In this document: one piece after another, positions 45,950 through 55,607 of the stretch
Layout of the letters: each line of letters starts with the position of its first letter
How positions within the stretch are numbered: the first letter of the stretch is position 1
Origin: Bacillota bacterium
GTDB taxonomy: Bacteria; Bacillota; Clostridia; Caldicoprobacterales; Xylanivirgaceae
Assembly (NCBI GenBank): GCA_023621995.1
Contig: JAMOAB010000029.1
Span: forward strand, 62,001 to 126,000
Reading direction: 5' to 3'
Length of the DNA: 64,000 nucleotides
Notes under the pieces: model-generated
Databases searched by the model: none
The model's input: only the letters and a program-made list of their open reading frames with translations
Told to the model about the DNA's origin: nothing
Made by a program: the position numbers and the translations under genes

Positions 45950-46321
45950 GTGATTGTTGGCATTGGTATTGATATAATAGAGATTGAAAGAATAGAGAGG
46001 GCAGCTACTAATCCTCTCTTTTTGGAGCGAATATTTACAGAGAGAGAAAGAGCGTATTTTGCATCCAGAAAGAACAACTTGTCTACTATTGCAGGAAGTT
46101 TTGCAGCAAAGGAAGCCACTTCTAAAGCATTAGGAACAGGTATAGGTAAAATTGGGTGGCATGATATAGAAGTTTTGCGATATAATAAGGGTAAGCCATA
46201 TGTAGAATTATGTGGTAGGGCAAAAGAGTTGTTTGCTTTACTGGGGGGTAAATATATACATATAACCATATCCCACAGTAGAATCTATGCTATATCACAG
46301 GTTATAATAGAGGGTGAGTAA
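45950..46321 (+). CDS. acpS: Holo-[acyl-carrier-protein] synthase
   Basis: AcpS transfers phosphopantetheine from CoA to acyl carrier protein. The 123-residue protein has VGIGIDIIEIERIERA with the metal Asp8 and FAAKEATSKALGTGI with the Glu/Lys active site. The GTG start has a GAGGTG site in the end of cheX. The downstream nnr gene begins one base after its stop, a frequent pairing in Firmicutes. Confidence 0.96.
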   Translation: MIVGIGIDIIEIERIERAATNPLFLERIFTERERAYFASRKNNLSTIAGSFAAKEATSKALGTGIGKIGWHDIEVLRYNKGKPYVELCGRAKELFALLGGKYIHITISHSRIYAISQVIIEGE

Positions 46322-46322
46322 T

Positions 46323-47879
46323 ATGTATGTTGTAACGGCCAATGAGATGGGGTCCATTGATAGAAGGGCTATTGAAAAATATAAGATACCTGGGATCGTG
46401 CTTATGGAAAATGCCGCCATTAGGGCAGTGGATATCATAATGAAAGAGTATTATATATATAAAAAGAAGGTTATAGTACTTGTAGGAGGAGGCAACAATG
46501 GTGGAGATGGCTTAGCAATCGCGCGTCATCTCCATCTTGCTGGAGCTTACGTAGAAGTTTTTTTGACCTTTTCTCCCGATAATGCTAAGGGCGATGCCAA
46601 CATAAATCTAGAGGTTGTCAGGGCATTATCCATACCCATAGTCTGTGTACTGGCGGAGGAGGATATTGCCCATCTAGAGAAGAGTTTGACCGATGGAGAT
46701 CTAATAATAGATGCTCTGTTTGGAACAGGCCTTTCTAGAGAAGTAGAAGGTATATCTAGATATGTTATCGATACTGTGGCGAAATATTCCATACCCGTTG
46801 TTTCAATCGATATACCATCTGGTATAGATGGCTCAACAGGGGAGTGTATGGGGTGTGCCGTGAGGGCAACTCATACTGTGACCTTTGGCTATCCCAAGAG
46901 GGGACATTATCTATATCCAGGAAGGGAGTATTCAGGCAGATTACATATAGTACCCATAAGCTTGCCAAACGATAGTGGGAAAGATACAGGCGTTTGTACC
47001 TTTACATTGGATGAGGCGGAAGCATCTGCTATGCTAAAGAGACGTCCACCTAATTCCCATAAGGGTACATTTGGCAGAGTGGGGATATTAGCTGGTTCTA
47101 CAGGTCTTACAGGTGCTGCCTATCTCACAAGTGTTGCTGCCCAAAGATCAGGGGCAGGTCTTGTGACCTTAGGTGTGCCCCAGAGTATTCAACCTATAAT
47201 GGCGGCTAAATTAACTGAAGTTATGACTTATGCTCTACCTGATGATGGGACAGGATACTTTGGTCAAATGGCAGGATTTGAGGCAGTTGAGTTTTTAAAG
47301 GATAAAGATGTATTGGCTTTAGGACCAGGGATGGGAACTAATAAAAATGTTTTTGAGTTTATTAGGTATATTTTAGATAGAATTGATATATCCATAGTAA
47401 TAGATGCCGATGGCCTAAATAACATAGCTGGTGAGGGTGATATATTAAGAGATTATGGGCATCCTATTGTGCTTACACCCCATCCAGGTGAGATGGCAAG
47501 ACTTGCTGGCAAGTCAATTGAATATGTGGTAAGACATCCAATTGAATGTGCAAAAGATCTCAGTCAAAATACTGGAGCAATTGTACTTCTTAAAGGAGCA
47601 ACTAGTATTGTGGCAAATTGTGATGGCGAGGTATATATAAATCAGACTGGTAATTCAGGTATGGCAACAGGTGGTAGTGGTGATGTGCTTACAGGTATAA
47701 TAGCATCTTTTATAGCTCAAGGCTATGATGCGTTTACTGCAACGGTTTTAGGCTGCTTTATACATGGGAAAGCAGGAGATATGGCGGCAGAGGATAGGGG
47801 CGAGGTGGGTTTAACTGCCCATGACATACTAGATGCAGCACCATATGCACTCAAGGAGTTATATGACATAAAGGACTAA
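46323..47879 (+). CDS. nnr: Bifunctional NAD(P)H-hydrate epimerase / ADP-dependent dehydratase
   Basis: This protein, 518 residues from this start, repairs damaged NADHX/NADPHX. The N-terminal YjeF_N epimerase (about 1-215) has VLVGGGNNGGDGLAIARHL; the C-terminal carbohydrate-kinase-like dehydratase (about 225-515) has RPPNSHKGTFGRVGILAGS, LTPHPGEMARL and GSGDVLTGIIASF. Both halves appear complete. A GTG at 46314 is possible, but GAGGGTGA is spaced for the ATG at 46323. Confidence 0.95.
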   Translation: MYVVTANEMGSIDRRAIEKYKIPGIVLMENAAIRAVDIIMKEYYIYKKKVIVLVGGGNNGGDGLAIARHLHLAGAYVEVFLTFSPDNAKGDANINLEVVRALSIPIVCVLAEEDIAHLEKSLTDGDLIIDALFGTGLSREVEGISRYVIDTVAKYSIPVVSIDIPSGIDGSTGECMGCAVRATHTVTFGYPKRGHYLYPGREYSGRLHIVPISLPNDSGKDTGVCTFTLDEAEASAMLKRRPPNSHKGTFGRVGILAGSTGLTGAAYLTSVAAQRSGAGLVTLGVPQSIQPIMAAKLTEVMTYALPDDGTGYFGQMAGFEAVEFLKDKDVLALGPGMGTNKNVFEFIRYILDRIDISIVIDADGLNNIAGEGDILRDYGHPIVLTPHPGEMARLAGKSIEYVVRHPIECAKDLSQNTGAIVLLKGATSIVANCDGEVYINQTGNSGMATGGSGDVLTGIIASFIAQGYDAFTATVLGCFIHGKAGDMAAEDRGEVGLTAHDILDAAPYALKELYDIKD

Positions 47880-48029
47880 AATACCTTATTTTACAAGGAG
47901 GATTTTTAGGACTTTTGTTGAATAGATAATTAGACATCTGTTTAGTTGTAAAAATATATGAACTGGACATAATTTATTATAACGGAAAAGGCTGGATACA
48001 TAATCTATTTTTTAGGAGGTGCCACCGCC

Positions 48030-48305
48030 ATGGCTGAACTAAAAAAAATATTGGTAAGCCTGCCGGACAGTTTGTTACGTGAGGTAGATGAAATTGTTGC
48101 AATGGAGCAGACAAACAGGAGTGAATTTATACGCGAAGCAATGAAGCTCTATATAAGAGAGCGACATAAGATAGAGATAAGGGAAAAGATGCGTAAGGGA
48201 TATGAAGAGATGGCAATGATAAACATTGAGTGGACAGAAGTAGGAATAAAGTCAGATAACTACACGTTGGAGGTCTACGAATCGATATTATCGGAGTGTG
48301 AGTAA
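48030..48305 (+). CDS. Ribbon-helix-helix antitoxin (EndoAI/MazE-like)
   Basis: The 91-residue protein has an N-terminal ribbon-helix-helix DNA-binding fold ([38 protein letters not shown]), then a C-terminal segment expected to bind the toxin. It matches the antitoxin of the Bacillus ndoAI-ndoA pair. The AGGAGGTGCC site is strong. It is five bases upstream of the toxin gene and likely represses the operon with it. Confidence 0.92.
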   Translation: MAELKKILVSLPDSLLREVDEIVAMEQTNRSEFIREAMKLYIRERHKIEIREKMRKGYEEMAMINIEWTEVGIKSDNYTLEVYESILSECE

Positions 48306-48310
48306 AATAT

Positions 48311-48658
48311 ATGGTTAGACGAGGGGAGATATATTATGCAGACCTAAGCCCTGTGGTTGGTTCTGAACAGGGTGGTGTAAGACCTGTGCTCATTGTGCAA
48401 AATGATATAGGTAACAAATATAGTCCCACTGTCATAATAGCTGCTATTACATCCCAGATAAATAAGGCAAAACTTCCCACACATATAGAACTAAGTGGTA
48501 AAGAGTACGGTCTGCCAAGAGATTCAGTAATACTCCTTGAACAGATACGTACTATAGATAAGAGACGCCTTAGGGAAAAGACAGGTTTTTTATCACCTGA
48601 GACTATGAAAAAAGTTGATGAAGGACTTATGATAAGTTTTGGACTTATTGAACTGTAA
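48311..48658 (+). CDS. MazF/EndoA family mRNA interferase toxin
   Basis: The 115-residue toxin shows [30 protein letters not shown], the [14 protein letters not shown] segment and [15 protein letters not shown], including the catalytic Arg/Thr of EndoA. It cuts single-stranded mRNA at short motifs (UACAU in the Bacillus enzyme). It is immediately after its antitoxin and ends at a terminator. Confidence 0.94.
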   Translation: MVRRGEIYYADLSPVVGSEQGGVRPVLIVQNDIGNKYSPTVIIAAITSQINKAKLPTHIELSGKEYGLPRDSVILLEQIRTIDKRRLREKTGFLSPETMKKVDEGLMISFGLIEL

Positions 48659-48667
48659 CTTCCAGCT

Positions 48668-48694
48668 AAGACTGTGCATTACAGTCTTTTTTTT
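48668..48694 (+). terminator. Terminator after the mazF-type gene
   Basis: AAGACTGT pairs with ACAGTCTT around a five-base loop, followed by at least six T. Confidence 0.85.
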
Positions 48695-48731
48695 GCTTAA
48701 AATAAAAGATGAACTATTTAGGAGGTATGAT

Positions 48732-49559
48732 GTGAATCGCAAACATGTAATTATAGACTATATTAAGATTGTGATAGGTACTTTGCTAGCTGCCATATCA
48801 CTAGTGTGTTTTTTAGTTCCCCATAAGATAGCTCCGGGAGGAGTAAGCGGTATAGGGACAGTAATATATCATCTGTTTAATGTGCCTGTTGGTGTTACAA
48901 TGCTTGTAATCAATGTTCCCCTACTTATAATAGGGACGAAAAAACTAGGGGGAAAGTTTGGACTTAGGACCATTGTTGCAACCATTCTCCTTTCTGTCTT
49001 TACAGACGCTTTAAAGCTTCCATCCTTAACCGATTCTCCCGTGCTTGCCACGGTATATGGTGGATTGTTTATGGGTGTAGGACTTGGGATTGTATTGTCT
49101 GCTAGTGCCACAACTGGTGGGACAGACCTATTTGCAAAGCTCATACATAGCTCATTTCCCATAGTAAGCATGGGGTTTATACTCTTCTTAATAGATTTCC
49201 TTGTGGTCCTCACAGCAGCTATCGTATTTGGTCCAGATGAGGCACTGTATGCATTTATATGTATATTTATAATAGCCAAGATGATCGACTTGATACAAGA
49301 AGGTATAGAATCGGCTAAGGCATTTTTTATAATCACCGATCATGCGGAAGAGATCTGTGATAAGATCCTTACAGATCTAGATAGGGGTGCCACAATACTC
49401 ATGGGCAAAGGCGCTTATACAATGGAGAATAAAGATGTCATATTGTGTGTTGTAAATAGAATTCAGGTTGTAAGGCTGAAACAAATAATAAATGATATAG
49501 ATAAAAATGCATTTGTCATAGTAAGTGATGTGAAAGAAGTTTTAGGTGAAGGTTTTTAG
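48732..49559 (+). CDS. YitT family membrane protein (DUF2179)
   Basis: The 275-residue protein has five predicted membrane segments (KIAPGGVSGIGTVIYHL and VGLGIVLSASATTGGTDLFAK are family hallmarks) and a C-terminal cytosolic DUF2179 domain (about 215-270). The family is frequent in Firmicutes with no proven function. The open frame begins at 48639 inside the toxin gene, but GGAGG at 48721 and the GTG at 48732 mark the true start. Confidence 0.9.
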   Translation: MNRKHVIIDYIKIVIGTLLAAISLVCFLVPHKIAPGGVSGIGTVIYHLFNVPVGVTMLVINVPLLIIGTKKLGGKFGLRTIVATILLSVFTDALKLPSLTDSPVLATVYGGLFMGVGLGIVLSASATTGGTDLFAKLIHSSFPIVSMGFILFLIDFLVVLTAAIVFGPDEALYAFICIFIIAKMIDLIQEGIESAKAFFIITDHAEEICDKILTDLDRGATILMGKGAYTMENKDVILCVVNRIQVVRLKQIINDIDKNAFVIVSDVKEVLGEGF

Positions 49560-49661
49560 AATTACTTTGCTTTTTTTTTATGATCAAATGGTTTATAATA
49601 TATATGTATTGGCAACTAGATGGGTAAATAGGATAATAGATGTAGGTAGGGAGGTTTTATA

Positions 49662-50465
49662 TTGGATGTTGGACTGTCGACGGCAAGCTTTTATCCAGAC
49701 TATCTCACTGAAGAAGCCATCAGACTAATAGGCAATATGGGCATAAGAAAAACAGAAGTGTTTTTAGGTTCATATAGTGAATATAGTAGGGAATTTTGCC
49801 AAAGTCTTATAGATGATCTAATTAAATATGAAATAGATGTTCATTCTGTCCATACACTAAGTACCCAATTTGAACCCCAGTTGTTTGCCAGTACGTATAG
49901 GCAGAGAAAAGATGCATTGGATGTCTGGGTCAGAGTGTTAGAAGGGGCACAAGCACTAGGTGCTAAGGTATATGTGTTCCATGGACCTCCTGTTAGGATC
50001 AATACAAAGCCCACATTGGACTTTAATCGTATTGGTCGTATAACCGACGAATTAGCAGGGATTGCTGATGATTTTGGCATCAAATTTTCATGGGAGAATG
50101 TATATTGGTGTTGGTATTCAAGTCCTCAGTTTGCTGTGAGGCTTCTTGAAAATACCAAGAGCAATAATATCTATTTCACATTGGATATAAAACAGGCAAT
50201 AAAAAGTGGTTATGATCCAGAAGAGTTTCTATATAGTATGCAAGATAAGATAGCAAATGTTCATATATGCGACTTTGATAGGAATGGAAAACTATACTTA
50301 CCAGGAGAAGGAGACTATGACTTTCAAGGACTCTATAAAGCGCTACTTACACAGCACTATTGTGGGCCTGTAATGATGGAGGTATATAGAAACAATTACC
50401 ACAATTATCTAGAGATGCAGAAGGCTATGAACTATTTAAAGAGTATATTCTCAGATGGTTCATAG
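49662..50465 (+). CDS. Sugar phosphate isomerase/epimerase (TIM barrel)
   Basis: The 267-residue protein has the xylose isomerase-like TIM barrel: VYVFHGPPV, FSWENVYWCW, IYFTLDIKQAIKSG and NVHICDFDRNG contain the metal and substrate residues. A TTG start with a GGGAGG site is used. The gene is followed by a UspA-like gene. The substrate is not evident. Confidence 0.84.
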   Translation: MDVGLSTASFYPDYLTEEAIRLIGNMGIRKTEVFLGSYSEYSREFCQSLIDDLIKYEIDVHSVHTLSTQFEPQLFASTYRQRKDALDVWVRVLEGAQALGAKVYVFHGPPVRINTKPTLDFNRIGRITDELAGIADDFGIKFSWENVYWCWYSSPQFAVRLLENTKSNNIYFTLDIKQAIKSGYDPEEFLYSMQDKIANVHICDFDRNGKLYLPGEGDYDFQGLYKALLTQHYCGPVMMEVYRNNYHNYLEMQKAMNYLKSIFSDGS

Positions 50466-50503
50466 CTATATATAATCAATTTATAGTAAAGAGGGGTTTT
50501 GCC

Positions 50504-50887
50504 GTGAAAAAAGGAAGTAAGGTTATGGTCTGCGTAACGAGACAAAAGACATGTGAACGCTTAATTAAAGTAGGGCAAAAACTATCTACAAAATTAGAGG
50601 GTGAGCTTAAAGTTGTACATGTTGCTAAAATAGGAGATAATTTTCTAGGTAATCCAGATGAAGGTGAAGCATTAGACTATTTATTTGGGATATCAAAGAC
50701 TGCCGGAGCGGATATGACAGTGCTCAGAGCAGAGGATGTGGTAGAAAAATTAGTGGATTTTGCAGATAAAAATAACATAGATATAATAGTAGTTGGAGAG
50801 AGCCCCAGATCTAAAGGAGATGAGAATATAATAAGGCAGCTTGAGCAGAGACTTCCAGACGTAGAGATAAGGGTGATACCTGCATAA
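50504..50887 (+). CDS. Universal stress protein-like (UspA/KdpD USP domain) protein
   Basis: The 127-residue protein has the alpha/beta UspA fold: an N-terminal VMVCVTRQKTCERLI strand-helix, DIIVVGESP with the nucleotide loop, and the terminal VEIRVIPA strand. It is most like the isolated USP domain of KdpD-type kinases. A GTG start follows GAGGGG. It stands alone before the gnd promoter. Confidence 0.75.
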   Translation: MKKGSKVMVCVTRQKTCERLIKVGQKLSTKLEGELKVVHVAKIGDNFLGNPDEGEALDYLFGISKTAGADMTVLRAEDVVEKLVDFADKNNIDIIVVGESPRSKGDENIIRQLEQRLPDVEIRVIPA

Positions 50888-50906
50888 TTGTGTTAATATA
50901 AAATAT

Positions 50907-50935
50907 TTGACTAAACTAAGGGTAGATGTTAAAAT
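50907..50935 (+). promoter_or_regulatory. Promoter of the gnd operon
   Basis: TTGACT and TAAAAT are 17 bases apart. The TGTAAGCGCTTACA operator begins two bases after the -10 box. Confidence 0.75.
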
Positions 50936-50937
50936 AT

Positions 50938-50953
50938 TTGTAAGCGCTTACAA
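50938..50953. promoter_or_regulatory. LacI-family operator upstream of gnd
   Basis: TTGTAAGCGCTTACAA is a perfect 16-base palindrome with a central CG, placed where the transcription start would be. The same core recurs at 57151 and 57969, so the local LacI regulator is the likely binder; it also fits the CcpA cre consensus. Confidence 0.85.
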
Positions 50954-50985
50954 GAGCATAGTAAAGTATTGAGGAGTGTGGAATT

Positions 50986-52407
50986 ATGGGAAAGTCTGAT
51001 ATAGGTCTTATAGGTCTTGCCGTAATGGGCCAAAACTTGGTCTTAAATATGGAAAGCAAGGGCTATTCTGTATCGGTATACAACCGTACTGGAGAAAAGA
51101 CAACTGAGTTTATAGAAGGTCCTGCAAAGGGTAAGGATAGAATAACGGCTACATATAGCATGGAAGAGTTTGTAGCATCTCTTAAGAAACCACGTAAAAT
51201 GATGATCATGGTAAAAGCTGGGCGCCCTGTAGATATTGTAATACAACAGCTTCTACCTCTCCTCGATGAGGGTGATATCATAATAGATGGTGGAAATTCA
51301 TATTTTAAAGATACTGTAAGGCGATGTGAAGAACTGGAGGAAAAAGGTATATTGTTCCTTGGTGTAGGTGTATCAGGCGGTGAAGAGGGGGCACTTAAAG
51401 GTCCTAGCATCATGCCTGGTGGCTCAATTGAGGCTTGGGAGCAAGTAAACAATATACTTATAGATATATCTGCAAAGGTAGATGGAGATAGTTGCTGTAA
51501 CTATATAGGCCCTGACGGCGCTGGACACTATGTAAAGACGGTACATAATGGTATAGAATACGGGGACATGCAACTCATAAGCGAGGCATATTTTCTCATG
51601 CAAGAGTTGCTTGGAATGAGTGCCTCCGAGATGCAAGAGGTGTTCAGCAGTTGGAATGAAGGAGAGTTAGATTCCTATTTGATAGAGATTACCGCTGATA
51701 TTTTAGGCAAGATAGATGACGAGACAGGTAGGCCAATGGTAGATGTCATCTTAGATAAGGCGGGCCAGAAGGGGACAGGTAAGTGGACTTCACAGGAAGC
51801 ACTAGAACTTGGCGTTGCTGCTCCCACAATTGCAGAGGCAGTCTTTGCAAGGTGTATGTCTGCAATGAAGGATGAGAGGGTGGCTGCGTCTAAAGTATTA
51901 TCTGGACCTTGTACTGCAAATTGTACGTTTAAAGGAGATAAGGAACAGTTTATAGAAGATATAGGTAAAGCTCTCTATGCCTCAAAGATATGTTCATATG
52001 CCCAGGGGTTTGATCTTATGAAGACGGCATCTGACACCTATGATTGGAACTTAGATCTTGGTAACATTGCTCTTCTTTGGAGGGGTGGATGTATTATAAG
52101 GGCTCAATTTTTAAATGATATAAAAGAAGCCTACGATAGAAATAGTGATCTTGCTAATCTATTGCTAGATGATTACTTTAAAGGAGCTATTGAAGAGGCA
52201 CAGGCAGGATGGCGTCGAGTGGTTATGACAGCTGCTGAGTATGGCGTACCTGTACCATCCTTTAGTTCAGCTCTATCCTACTACGATTCTTATAGACGGG
52301 ATAGATTGCCTGCCAATCTCATTCAGGCACAGAGGGATTATTTTGGTGCCCACACATATGAACGTATAGATAAAGAGGGTATATTTCACACAGATTGGTT
52401 GGCATAG
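50986..52407 (+). CDS. gnd: 6-phosphogluconate dehydrogenase, decarboxylating
   Basis: Gnd converts 6-phosphogluconate to ribulose 5-phosphate and CO2. The 473-residue protein is the dimeric long form: [17 protein letters not shown]ossmann motif, [35 protein letters not shown] with the catalytic Lys, and the C-terminal [12 protein letters not shown] that binds the phosphate across the dimer. So it should act on the phosphorylated acid. It heads an operon with an SDR reductase, a LarA homologue and an aldose epimerase, and carries the hexuronate operator, which is unexpected for gnd. Confidence 0.95.
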   Translation: MGKSDIGLIGLAVMGQNLVLNMESKGYSVSVYNRTGEKTTEFIEGPAKGKDRITATYSMEEFVASLKKPRKMMIMVKAGRPVDIVIQQLLPLLDEGDIIIDGGNSYFKDTVRRCEELEEKGILFLGVGVSGGEEGALKGPSIMPGGSIEAWEQVNNILIDISAKVDGDSCCNYIGPDGAGHYVKTVHNGIEYGDMQLISEAYFLMQELLGMSASEMQEVFSSWNEGELDSYLIEITADILGKIDDETGRPMVDVILDKAGQKGTGKWTSQEALELGVAAPTIAEAVFARCMSAMKDERVAASKVLSGPCTANCTFKGDKEQFIEDIGKALYASKICSYAQGFDLMKTASDTYDWNLDLGNIALLWRGGCIIRAQFLNDIKEAYDRNSDLANLLLDDYFKGAIEEAQAGWRRVVMTAAEYGVPVPSFSSALSYYDSYRRDRLPANLIQAQRDYFGAHTYERIDKEGIFHTDWLA

Positions 52408-52452
52408 ATAATAAATTTAATTTAGAATGATAATATAAGGAGGAATTATAAC

Positions 52453-53271
52453 ATGAGTATAAATTTTGATTTAAAAGATAAGGTTGCAGTGATAACAGGT
52501 GGGGCAGGTATACTTTGCAGTGAGATGTCAAGGCAACTTGGTGCAAGAGGCGTTAAAATTGCGGTACTAGATATAGACGGCGATAAGGCTAATGAGGTTG
52601 CAAAGGAAATAGTAGATGCTGGTGGCGATGCCATAGGCGTGAAGGTAGACGTTTTAAGTAAGGATAGTCTTATAGAGGCTAAAAAGGTGGTCATGGATAA
52701 GTACGGCAGAGTAGATATACTTATAAACGGTGCCGGTGGTAATAGACCAGATGCTACTACTAGAGATGATATGACTTTCTTTGATCTTCCCATAGATGCA
52801 CTTCAATGGGTATTTAATCTAAACTTTATGGGTACTGTACTTACTACACAAGTATTCGGCGAAGTGATGGTTGAACAAGATGAAGGTAATATAATCAATA
52901 TCTCTTCCATGGCAGCTATTAGGCCATTAACTAGAGTTATTGGATATAGTGCAGCTAAGGCTTCAATAGACAATTTTACAAAGTGGATGGCTATATATCT
53001 AAATCAGAATCATTCTAAGAACATAAAGGTCAATGCAATAGCACCAGGATTTTTACTTACTCAACAGAACTACTATCTATTAGTTGATGAGGAGACTGGT
53101 GGAGATACAGCAAGGGGTAAAGCCATAAAAGATCACACACCCATGGGCAGATATGGAAAACCTGAAGAGCTTGTAGGGGCTATAATATGGCTAGTATCTG
53201 ATGCTGCTTCCTTTGTAAATGGAGCGGTTATACCCATTGATGGTGGTTTCTCAGCTTTCTCTGGAGTATAA
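52453..53271 (+). CDS. SDR fructuronate reductase / D-mannonate oxidoreductase (YjmF type)
   Basis: The 272-residue short-chain dehydrogenase has TGGAGILCSEM for the cofactor, NGAGGN, Ser in NISSMAAI, and the YxxxK pair in GYSAAKAS. The long insertion with DLPIDALQWVFNLNFMGT is typical of the Bacillus YjmF-type enzymes that reduce fructuronate to mannonate, rather than the shorter KduD. It follows gnd by 45 bases with an AAGGAGG site. Its product, mannonate, would be the substrate of the LarA homologue in the proposed pathway. Confidence 0.85.
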   Translation: MSINFDLKDKVAVITGGAGILCSEMSRQLGARGVKIAVLDIDGDKANEVAKEIVDAGGDAIGVKVDVLSKDSLIEAKKVVMDKYGRVDILINGAGGNRPDATTRDDMTFFDLPIDALQWVFNLNFMGTVLTTQVFGEVMVEQDEGNIINISSMAAIRPLTRVIGYSAAKASIDNFTKWMAIYLNQNHSKNIKVNAIAPGFLLTQQNYYLLVDEETGGDTARGKAIKDHTPMGRYGKPEELVGAIIWLVSDAASFVNGAVIPIDGGFSAFSGV

Positions 53272-53285
53272 ATATAAAAAGCAGG

Positions 53286-53314
53286 CTCAGATGGACTTTT
53301 CCCATCTGAGTTTT
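53286..53314 (+). terminator. Weak stem-loop between the SDR and LarA-like genes
   Basis: CTCAGATGG pairs with CCATCTGAG, followed by TTTTGC. The short T-run suggests partial read-through. Confidence 0.55.
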
Positions 53315-53361
53315 GCATCTAAAAATACTAATTTAGATAAATAGAGAAGGAGGTTAATGAC

Positions 53362-54648
53362 ATGGTTGATATAAGGCTTGAGAGTAAGATGGACTCGGGT
53401 TTGACAGATGAAGAGATAACAAAGGCGATACGGGACTCTATAGAAGGTCTAGGTAAGGATTTAAAAAAAGTACTCCTTATTCCTCCTGACTTTACCCGTT
53501 TTCATTCAGGGGCAGGCAAACTTACAGCCATATACTATGACTTACTAAAAGATGACTGTACTGTAGATATATTGCCAGCATTAGGAACTCATATGCCCAT
53601 GTCTGATGAGGAGATCTCTGAGATGTTTGGGGATGACATACCTCGTGAACGCTTTATAGACCATAATTGGCGAGAAGATGTGGTAAAGATAGGTGAAGTA
53701 CCATCCGACTTTATAAAAGAAATATCAGAAGGTCTAATGGATGAATCTATAGATGTTGAGGTTAATAAGCTCCTTGTAAGCGGAGAATATGACATAATAA
53801 TATCTCTAGGTCAAGTGGTTCCCCATGAAGTAGTAGGTATGGCAAACTACGGCAAGAATATATTCGTAGGATGTGGTGGGAAAAACATGATAAATAGTAC
53901 CCATATGCTGGGTGCAGTATATGGGCTGGAGCGGCTCATGGGTAAAGACCATTCACCGGTAAGAAAGGTATTCGACTATGCAGAGGAGCATTTTGCACAA
54001 GATATACCACTTATGTATGTACTTACTGTAACTACTGAATATGAAGGCGCTACTGCAATAAATGGATTGTTTATAGGTAGAGATAGGGGAGTATTCGAAG
54101 CTGCTGTTGCATTGAGTCAAGAGAAGAATCTGACTTTTGTAGATGAACCCTTTAAAAAAGTTGTTGTGTACCTAGATGAACGGGAGTTTAAGAGCACATG
54201 GCTGGGGAATAAATCTGTGTATAGAACAAGAATGGCAATAGCCGACGATGGTGAGCTCATAGTTCTAGGGCCTGGTGTAAGACAGTTTGGTGAAGATGCA
54301 GGTATAGATAAACTTATTAGGAAATACGGCTATGTAGGTAGGGACAGAGTTTTAGAGCTTTACAATACTGAAGAAGATCTGAAGACAAACCAATCGGTTG
54401 CCGCCCACCTAATCCATGGCTCATCGGATGGCAGGTTTAAGATAACATATGCTGTAAAACATTTGACTAAGGAAGAGATAGAAGGCGTAAATTTTGAGTA
54501 TATGCCAATTGAAGAAGCTTATAAACTATATGATCCTAATAAACTTAAGGATGGATACAATACACTAGAAAATGGGGAAGAGATATTCTATATAAGCAAT
54601 CCGGCAATAGGGCTTTGGGTAGATAGAGCAAAATTCGAGGGAGAGTAA
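53362..54648 (+). CDS. LarA-superfamily nickel-pincer racemase/epimerase (DUF2088)
   Basis: The 428-residue protein aligns with LarA, which uses a covalently held nickel-pincer nucleotide to interconvert 2-hydroxy acids. Visible are the DFTR motif (Asp43, Arg46), GTH (His77), and His155 spaced exactly ten residues from Lys165, as LarA His174 and Lys184 are; Lys184 carries the cofactor in LarA. LarA relatives are reported to act on lactate, malate, phenyllactate or gluconate. The neighbours (mannonate-forming SDR, gnd) favour a D-mannonate/D-gluconate 2-epimerase. No larB, larC or larE is in the window. Confidence 0.85.
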   Translation: MVDIRLESKMDSGLTDEEITKAIRDSIEGLGKDLKKVLLIPPDFTRFHSGAGKLTAIYYDLLKDDCTVDILPALGTHMPMSDEEISEMFGDDIPRERFIDHNWREDVVKIGEVPSDFIKEISEGLMDESIDVEVNKLLVSGEYDIIISLGQVVPHEVVGMANYGKNIFVGCGGKNMINSTHMLGAVYGLERLMGKDHSPVRKVFDYAEEHFAQDIPLMYVLTVTTEYEGATAINGLFIGRDRGVFEAAVALSQEKNLTFVDEPFKKVVVYLDEREFKSTWLGNKSVYRTRMAIADDGELIVLGPGVRQFGEDAGIDKLIRKYGYVGRDRVLELYNTEEDLKTNQSVAAHLIHGSSDGRFKITYAVKHLTKEEIEGVNFEYMPIEEAYKLYDPNKLKDGYNTLENGEEIFYISNPAIGLWVDRAKFEGE

Positions 54649-54649
54649 T

Positions 54650-55576
54650 ATGGATATGATAGCGTTAGAAAGTAATAAGCTTAGAGTATTGATATCACCT
54701 AAAGTAGGTGGCAGTATATCCTCTATGAAATATAACTATAGAGGGGAGTGGGTAGACGTAATGCGTCCAACTCCCTCTACTGCAATCGAGAGGAGAGAGG
54801 CAGGAGCCTTTGCATCTTTCAATCTAATCCCATTTTCCAACAGAATAGAAAATGGGATATTACAGTATAGAGGCAAAGAGTATATACTGGAAATAAATAA
54901 CCCTGATGGTCATACCATCCACGGGGAAGTCTGGCAAAGACCACTTAAAGTCATCCATAGGGACAGTACTAAGGTAGTCCTATCTTTTGAAAGTGAAGAG
55001 TTCGCTGATGTCTCTTGGCCCTTTCCTTTTTATTCGGAGATAACTTATGAACTTGTAGAGGAGAACTGTCTAGCTATAACAATACTACTTAGAAACGTTG
55101 GTAACTCTACAATGCCAGGTGGGATAGGTATGCACCCATATTTCATGCGCCGGCTGACAGAGGCAGACAACAGGGTAGATTTGCGTATGCCCATAAAAGG
55201 TATATATCCAGGTGATACTACTATACCTACAGGACATTATATAGAAGTAGAAGATAAGCTAAACTTTACCCAAGGTAGAGAGCTTACAGACGATTTTTTG
55301 GATAACTGCTTTGCCATTGATAATGGTGATATTGTAATTAGCTGGCCAGGTAGTGGTATATGTGTTATTATGGAGAAAGATGATATATTCTCCCACGGTA
55401 TTATCTATTGCCCAAAAGATGAAAAGGACTTTTTTGCAATAGAGCCAGTTACAAATTGTAACAATGCTTTCAATATGGCTGAACAGGGTATAGATGAGAC
55501 AGGCACTATATATATAGAACCTGGGGCGAGTATAGAAGGTACTGTAAAGGTAAAAATAGAAGACACCGACTGCTAA
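54650..55576 (+). CDS. Aldose 1-epimerase family protein
   Basis: The 308-residue protein has the galactose mutarotase beta-sandwich: FNLIPFSNRIENG, HTIHGEVWQRPL with a catalytic-type His, GGIGMHPYF with the second His, and a Glu in the EPVTNCNNAFN region. It starts two bases after the LarA-like gene. It may interconvert anomers of a uronate or of a related sugar. The terminator at 55561 overlaps its last codons. Confidence 0.88.
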   Translation: MDMIALESNKLRVLISPKVGGSISSMKYNYRGEWVDVMRPTPSTAIERREAGAFASFNLIPFSNRIENGILQYRGKEYILEINNPDGHTIHGEVWQRPLKVIHRDSTKVVLSFESEEFADVSWPFPFYSEITYELVEENCLAITILLRNVGNSTMPGGIGMHPYFMRRLTEADNRVDLRMPIKGIYPGDTTIPTGHYIEVEDKLNFTQGRELTDDFLDNCFAIDNGDIVISWPGSGICVIMEKDDIFSHGIIYCPKDEKDFFAIEPVTNCNNAFNMAEQGIDETGTIYIEPGASIEGTVKVKIEDTDC

Positions 55577-55598
55577 ACAGGCAAGTCGGTGTCTTTTT
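55561..55598. terminator. Bidirectional terminator between the aldose epimerase and uxaE
   Basis: AGACACCGACT pairs with AGTCGGTGTCT around a twelve-base loop, followed by T5. The left arm is the end of the epimerase gene. Confidence 0.8.
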
Positions 55599-55607
55599 AA
55601 ATTAAGT

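Noticed and set aside
50938..50953. Operator interpreted only as a CcpA cre site
   Set aside because: It fits the cre consensus, but the same palindrome recurs at the promoter of the neighbouring lacI gene and uxaE in identical position, which better fits the local regulator; CcpA cross-binding cannot be excluded.
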